Shown: in pieces, positions 14,890 to 18,675 of the stretch
How the letters are laid out: each line of letters opens with the position of its first letter
How positions within the stretch are numbered: the stretch's first letter is position 1
DNA from: JAWXCB01 sp034440455
GTDB taxonomy: Bacteria > Bacteroidota > Bacteroidia > Chitinophagales > CAIOSU01
NCBI GenBank assembly: GCA_034440455.1
Contig: JAWXCB010000038.1
Span: 1 to 18,675, forward strand
Direction: 5' to 3'
Length of the DNA: 18,675 nucleotides
Position numbers and translations under genes: made by a program
Notes under the pieces: model-generated
The model's database searches: none
What the model saw: only the letters and a program-made list of their open reading frames with translations
What the model was told of the DNA's origin: nothing

Positions 14890-14906
14890 CATCCGCTTGC
14901 AGCGCA
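14890..14906 (+). repeat. Direct repeat copy 2 flanking the orphan membrane gene
   Basis: CATCCGCTTGCAGCGCA matches 16 of 17 bases of the copy at 14245-14261. It is the first landmark in the 306 bases between the orphan membrane gene and the antitoxin. The others are the inverted repeat at 14930-15032, an AAAGTTTA/TAAACTTT inverted pair at about 15054-15082, and the toxin-antitoxin promoter. Confidence 0.6.
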
Positions 14907-14929
14907 GTCCGCAATTTATCAGAGTGAAC

Positions 14930-15032
14930 TATACCATCGGTAATCAGCTTTCCGAAACTTTTCAAGGGGAATAGCTAAATTATCAAGCGTTCCGCTTCGA
15001 CAAGTTTCGGAAAGCTAAGTTGGTTTAGTATA
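14930..15032. repeat. 103-bp imperfect inverted repeat with TATAC ends
   Basis: The inner arms AGCTTTCCGAAACTT (14946-14960) and AAGTTTCGGAAAGCT (15002-15016) are perfect over 15 bases. Outer bases pair loosely, from TATACCATCGGT on the left to TGGTTTAGTATA on the right. The 41-base centre has no symmetry or open frame. The form is that of a small non-autonomous element or repetitive extragenic palindrome; no target duplication was identified. Confidence 0.7.
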
Positions 15033-15106
15033 AATCTTCTTAGGAGAAGAGTCTAAAGTTTACAGCGCGAATTTTAAACTTTCATGCCGGTGCGCGCCCA
15101 AACAAA

Positions 15107-15138
15107 TTAGGAGTATATCAGAAAAGTATATACCTTTG
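15107..15138 (+). promoter_or_regulatory. Promoter of the toxin-antitoxin operon
   Basis: TACCTTTG at 15131-15138 matches TAnnTTTG exactly, and TTAG at 15107-15110 lies 20 bases upstream as a near-consensus -33 box. Transcription would start near 15145, only about 9 bases before the antitoxin ATG. The AT-rich GTATATCAGAAAAGTATATAC between and beside the boxes is partly palindromic, a likely autoregulatory operator. Confidence 0.6.
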
Positions 15139-15153
15139 AACAAAGGGAATGCA

Positions 15154-15384
15154 ATGAAAAATTTATCATTAAAACTGGAGGACGATATTTTTCAGGAGAC
15201 GGAAAAAATCGTGACAAGGGTTAAAAAAAACCGGAACAGGTATATCAATGAGGCTATCGAATTCTACAATCGTCTTCATAAGAGGAGACTGCTGTCAAAA
15301 CAGTTGAGCAAGGAATCTAAAATCGTTTCCAGAGACTCAATGGAAATCCTTGCTGAGTTTGAAAAATTGAATGATGAAGATTAA
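15154..15384 (+). CDS. Ribbon-helix-helix type antitoxin (76 aa)
   Basis: The N-terminal strand and two helices, MKNLSLKLEDDIFQETEKIV and KKNRNRYINEAIEFYN, have the pattern of CopG/MetJ-type DNA-binding dimers. The C-terminal part (KESKIVSRDSMEILAEFEKL) is charged and would wrap the toxin. Antitoxins of this type neutralise the partner RNase and repress their own promoter. I chose the ATG at 15154. A TTG 18 bases upstream lies inside the -7 promoter box and cannot be translated from that promoter. The stop overlaps the toxin start by 14 bases, so the two are translationally coupled. There is no close named family match, so the symbol is left blank. Confidence 0.85.
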   Translation: MKNLSLKLEDDIFQETEKIVTRVKKNRNRYINEAIEFYNRLHKRRLLSKQLSKESKIVSRDSMEILAEFEKLNDED

Positions 15385-15718
15385 GCAATTTGAAATCTGG
15401 ATTGCTGACCTCAATCCAAGAATAGGGACAGAAGCCGGAAAAATCAGACCTGTAATTGTTGTTCAGACCGATTTACTGAATAAGGAGCACCCTTCAACTA
15501 TTGTTTGCCCGATAACGACAAACGTAAATCCCGATTCCGAGATATTGAGAGTTCATTTAAAGAAGTCAAAATTTGGAATCAAAGAAGAATGCGACATCAT
15601 GATTGACCAGGTGAGAGCGATAGACAACAAACGACTTGTAAAAAAAGTCGGAACAGTGGACAGTGACACCGCTGACAAGGTTAGAGAGAACTTAAAAATA
15701 ATTTTGGACTTAGACTAA
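15371..15718 (+). CDS. mazF: MazF/PemK-family mRNA interferase toxin (115 aa)
   Basis: MazF-type toxins cleave cellular mRNA at short sequence motifs and stop growth when not bound by the antitoxin. The protein has the family signature in order: FEIWIADLNPRIGTEAGK, IRPVIVVQTDLLN with the catalytic Arg (R26), then TIVCPITTNVNP with the catalytic Thr (T49 or T50), then ECDIMIDQVRAIDNKRL. The length is normal for the family. Two consecutive ATG codons (15371 and 15374) are possible starts; both overlap the antitoxin gene. All expected active-site residues are present, so it should be functional. The pair is flanked by TTTAAAGT-type phrases. Confidence 0.93.
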   Translation: MMKIKQFEIWIADLNPRIGTEAGKIRPVIVVQTDLLNKEHPSTIVCPITTNVNPDSEILRVHLKKSKFGIKEECDIMIDQVRAIDNKRLVKKVGTVDSDTADKVRENLKIILDLD

Positions 15719-15751
15719 CCCCTAAGAAAAGTTTAACGTCTGAGGTTTAAT

Positions 15752-15777
15752 GTTTAAAGTTGGTCGGGACTTTAAAC
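15752..15777. repeat. Inverted repeat GTTTAAAGT / ACTTTAAAC after the toxin gene
   Basis: Two perfect 9-base arms enclose TGGTCGGG. It is 34 bases past the toxin stop, and related GTTTAACGT and GTTTAATG phrases lie just before it. It has no T-run, so it is a repeat rather than a clear terminator. Confidence 0.6.
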
Positions 15778-15823
15778 GATTTATCTCCCTGCGTACTTCC
15801 TACTCCCAATCTACAGGTTATGC

Positions 15824-15831
15824 TAAATTTG
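15824..15831 (+). promoter_or_regulatory. -7 promoter box of the second T9SS cargo gene
   Basis: TAAATTTG is an exact match to TAnnTTTG, 22 bases before the ATG at 15854. The -33 region (about 15797-15800, TTCC) matches poorly. Confidence 0.45.
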
Positions 15832-15853
15832 ATTTTCACTTAAACCTTCGGTT

Positions 15854-18652
15854 ATGAATACCTCCGTTGCCAAACTTATTTCATGCTGCTGCCTAGCGCT
15901 TTTTCTCTTTGCGGCTAAAGCGATTGCGCAGCCTGCTTCGTGTACCGCTGCTATCGGAACACCCGCCAATGGCGCAGCACATCACCTCACCGTTACCTGG
16001 GCTGCTGTCGGTGGCGCTACTTCTTACGAATTGGAAAATTCAACCAACGGCAGCACGTGGGCGAATATCTACACGGGCGCATCCACAACCTATGACCACA
16101 ATACGGGTGCATTGGGAAATGCCACGCAATACTATCGCGTGCGCTCCATCAGCGGCACTGCAAGCGCATATACCAATGCCACGCAATATCCGATTTACAC
16201 CGCATGTGATGCTCCTGCTGTGCCGCAGCTTTCCAACGCGGGCACATCAGGCATGAGCCTCGCGCTTGTTCCTGAATCGCCTGACCCGAATCCATCCATT
16301 ACAACTTATTCCATCTATTGCAGCACTACCAGCCAATACGTGCAGGCAAACGGAACACTTGGCGCAAGCGAAGTTTTTCAAACGATGGCAACATGGGGCA
16401 CGGTGAACATCACGGGGCTTGCAGCTTCCACCAACTATTGCTTTTATGCAAAGGCGAAAAATAATGACGGGGATGTGCGCACGGCAAGCGGCTCACCCAT
16501 TTCCACCGCAGAAACTTTTACTACAAACGCCAACTTCAGCACACAAAGCGGCTCAGGACCAACCAACCGATTTTGGTCGCCTTCGAGTTGCACAACAGGC
16601 GGACTTACTTACTCTGCTGCGAATGGATGCACAGGTGGATACGTTGGCTTTAGTGGTTCTTTCAATAATTTTTACGGCTGCTTCCTGCGCACACCGCAAC
16701 AAAACTGCACGGGTAATTCTTCCATCGTTATCAATTTTGATTTATCAAATTCCTACATCGCCTCACACCTCGTTACCTCGCCCAGCAACAGCGATGCAAT
16801 CCGTTTTTATATGTGGGTGGACAATGGCTTCAAGCAAGCCTCTTCCATTAAAATCGGTGGCGTGGAAAAAGGCGTAAGCGATATAAACGGCTTGTGGCTG
16901 AAGTTTGATGAACTGCGCACCTGCGTGAATGTGGATGTCACGTTTGATTTAACAACATCATCCAACCTCAGCAACATTCTTTTTTATCTCGAACCGAATT
17001 GCAGTTTTAATGATGGGCAAGTGTTCAGCGTGAAGCTCGATAATATTTCTGTGTTGAGCGAAGCCGCATCCACTGCGTGTCTTTCCACCACAACATGCAC
17101 AGCAGCAACAATACAAACGCATCCATCAAATGAAACTCCTTGTGTAAATGGAAATGCAACATTCAGTATCGTTGCAGGCGGCTCGGTGGCAAGCTATCTC
17201 TGGCAGGAAAGCACCAACGGAGGCGGCAACTGGAATCCTGTTTCAAACGGTGGAATTTATTCTAATGCAACAACAGCATCGCTCACGCTTACGGGAGTTA
17301 CTTCGGGCATGAACGGTTATCTGTATCGCTGCAACGTGACAGGCTCGTGTTCAGGAAATCCAACTTCCAACGCAGCATCACTCACGGTGAATATAGCACC
17401 GGGCGTAGCAGGAACAGTGAGCGGCAGCGCATCCGTTTGCCAGGGACAAAGCGGTGTTACCTATTCCGTGAGCGCGGTGAGCGGTGCAACTTCATACGCA
17501 TGGTCATTACCGACAGGCGCAGTGATTTCAGCAGGCGATGGCACTTCATCCATCACAGTTACATTCAGCGGAAGCGCAACAGCGGGCGATATTACCGTAA
17601 CGCCCTCCAACACCTGTGGACAAGGAACTGCATCCTCCGCTTTTGCTGTGTCGGTGAATCAACTGGCTGCACAACCTGCTGCAATCTCCGGCAGCACATC
17701 GGTGTGTGGTGGCGGCTCTGAAACATATAGCATTGACGCGGTAAATGGCGCAACATCCTACACATGGACATTACCCAACGGCTGGACAGGCTCATCCTCT
17801 ACTGAAACAATCACTGCAACAACCAATGGCGCGGGCGGAACAATTTCTGTTACTGCGAATAATACGTGCGGCAGTTCTTCCGCTCAAACATTGTTAATTA
17901 GCGCAGCATCTTCACCTTCCACTCCCGGCACGATTAACGGCCCCGACAGCGTGTGCGCAGGAAGTCCTCTCACGCTTTCCATTGCAGCAGTAAACGGAGC
18001 AGATTCATACAATTGGTTTTTGCCTGTGGGATGGACAGGTTCATCCACAACAACATCTATCACAGTAAATGTAGGCAACAGCAGCGGCAGCGTGTCGGTG
18101 AGCGCGACAAATAGTTGCGGCACATCTTCGTTGCGCACACAAGCGTTCACCGCAAATCCCCTACCCTCTGTTGTGTTTGATTTCAGCTTGAATCCGCTTT
18201 GCAATAATGATGAACCGATTGTGCTAAGTGACGGCTCCCCTGCGGGCGGTGTGTATGCAGGCAATGGCGTGAGCAACGGCAGTTTCTTTCCAAAAAATGT
18301 TTCTGTCGGAAACCACACTATCACTTATGATTACACCGATGCAAACGGATGCAGCGGCAGTCATACTTCCGTGATTACAGTTGATGAATGCACAGGAATA
18401 GACAAACAGTTCGCAGCGGGCATCCACATTTATCCGAATCCGTTTCAGGATGTAATTGTAATTCAATCGGAACTCAGCATCAACACTATCCTCGTGTATG
18501 ATGCTATGGGAAAAGAAATTCTCCGCAAAGAATTCTTCAACACGCTTCATACGCAAATCACCTTGCCTGATTTAGCAAAAGGAATTTATAGCGTGCGCGT
18601 AATTTCTGATGAGAATGCTTCAATGATCAGAAAGATGATTCGGGTAGAGTGA
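15854..18652 (+). CDS. Secreted T9SS cargo protein with FnIII, Ig/PKD-like repeats (932 aa)
   Basis: A signal peptide (residues 1-25, ending AKAIAQ) is followed by two fibronectin type III-like domains (about 30-117 and 120-225; SYELENSTNGSTW, NYCFYAKAKNNDGD). Residues 240-405 form a Cys-containing domain I do not recognise. An Ig-like domain (about 418-513, YLWQESTNGGGNW) leads into three PKD-like repeats (about 520-602, 608-684 and 690-768), each with SVCxG, NGATSYxW and an NTCG or NSCG ending. A GGVYAGNGV-type domain follows at 775-845 (PLCNNDEPIVLSDGSPAGG). The type A sorting tail runs from about 856 (HIYPNPF) to IRKMIRVE. The protein is expected to cross the outer membrane by T9SS and become attached or released. 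It looks like an adhesion or scaffold protein; no catalytic motif was seen, though the 240-405 domain could bind a ligand. Start is set by the signal peptide. Confidence 0.92.
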   Translation: MNTSVAKLISCCCLALFLFAAKAIAQPASCTAAIGTPANGAAHHLTVTWAAVGGATSYELENSTNGSTWANIYTGASTTYDHNTGALGNATQYYRVRSISGTASAYTNATQYPIYTACDAPAVPQLSNAGTSGMSLALVPESPDPNPSITTYSIYCSTTSQYVQANGTLGASEVFQTMATWGTVNITGLAASTNYCFYAKAKNNDGDVRTASGSPISTAETFTTNANFSTQSGSGPTNRFWSPSSCTTGGLTYSAANGCTGGYVGFSGSFNNFYGCFLRTPQQNCTGNSSIVINFDLSNSYIASHLVTSPSNSDAIRFYMWVDNGFKQASSIKIGGVEKGVSDINGLWLKFDELRTCVNVDVTFDLTTSSNLSNILFYLEPNCSFNDGQVFSVKLDNISVLSEAASTACLSTTTCTAATIQTHPSNETPCVNGNATFSIVAGGSVASYLWQESTNGGGNWNPVSNGGIYSNATTASLTLTGVTSGMNGYLYRCNVTGSCSGNPTSNAASLTVNIAPGVAGTVSGSASVCQGQSGVTYSVSAVSGATSYAWSLPTGAVISAGDGTSSITVTFSGSATAGDITVTPSNTCGQGTASSAFAVSVNQLAAQPAAISGSTSVCGGGSETYSIDAVNGATSYTWTLPNGWTGSSSTETITATTNGAGGTISVTANNTCGSSSAQTLLISAASSPSTPGTINGPDSVCAGSPLTLSIAAVNGADSYNWFLPVGWTGSSTTTSITVNVGNSSGSVSVSATNSCGTSSLRTQAFTANPLPSVVFDFSLNPLCNNDEPIVLSDGSPAGGVYAGNGVSNGSFFPKNVSVGNHTITYDYTDANGCSGSHTSVITVDECTGIDKQFAAGIHIYPNPFQDVIVIQSELSINTILVYDAMGKEILRKEFFNTLHTQITLPDLAKGIYSVRVISDENASMIRKMIRVE

Positions 18653-18657
18653 TTTTC

Positions 18658-18675
18658 GCCCCGCACGTGCGGGGC
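18658..18675 (+). terminator. GC-rich perfect palindrome, probable terminator stem cut by the window edge
   Basis: GCCCCGCACGTGCGGGGC is an 18-base perfect palindrome starting 5 bases past the stop of the 932-aa gene. Its position fits a rho-independent terminator, or a larger repeat, but any T-run would lie outside the window. Confidence 0.5.

Noticed and set aside
15136..15153. TTG start for the antitoxin
   Set aside because: The TTG is part of the -7 promoter box TACCTTTG, so it would not be in the transcript.
17884..18324. 146-codon open frame on the minus strand
   Set aside because: It is antisense to the PKD-like repeats of the 932-aa T9SS protein and has no start signals or recognisable features.

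Overview
The window is a stretch of a Bacteroidota chromosome (order not resolvable from the sequence alone). The basis is three large secreted multi-domain proteins, two of them ending in type IX secretion (T9SS) type A sorting tails and one carrying SprB-type repeats; several promoters matching the phylum-specific -7 box TAnnTTTG; weak or absent Shine-Dalgarno sites; and typical Bacteroidota versions of DnaG, NADP-isocitrate dehydrogenase, Dps-like ferritin and DUF3467.

Layout from left to right. 1-3503 (minus): a two-gene operon in which a 121-aa exported protein is coupled by an ATGA overlap to a giant surface protein that runs off the left edge and ends in exact 51-aa repeats. 3684-4060 (minus): a decayed fragment of a GHKL ATPase-like gene, broken by a homopolymer frameshift. 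4137-7652 (minus): dnaG and icd, separated by a nested palindromic element. 7778-9232: a membrane-anchored helix-hairpin-helix protein (plus) that converges with zero gap on a small exported protein (minus). 9339-9422: an inverted-repeat element. 9430-9906: a Dps-like ferritin. 10071-10144: tRNA-Pro(GGG) with its own promoter and terminator. 10356-13223 (minus): a 955-aa secreted protein joining a cytochrome c-like segment, a PHM-like copper monooxygenase core, Ig-like repeats and a T9SS tail. 13459-13776: a DUF3467 protein lying between two inverted, collinear repeat arms. 14404-14847: an AT-rich orphan membrane gene flanked by repeats. 15154-15718: a ribbon-helix-helix/MazF-like toxin-antitoxin pair. 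15854-18652: a second T9SS cargo protein with PKD-like repeats, ending at a GC-rich palindrome.

Housekeeping functions (primase, TCA cycle, iron storage/DNA protection, tRNA) alternate with cell-surface cargo and with small accessory insertions. The intergenic spaces are unusually rich in different short repeat families. The most distinctive protein is the heme c plus PHM-like copper oxygenase T9SS cargo. The most distinctive DNA structure is the inverted pair of composite repeat arms around the DUF3467 gene. No CRISPR array, insertion sequence transposase, integrase, phage gene or rRNA was seen.
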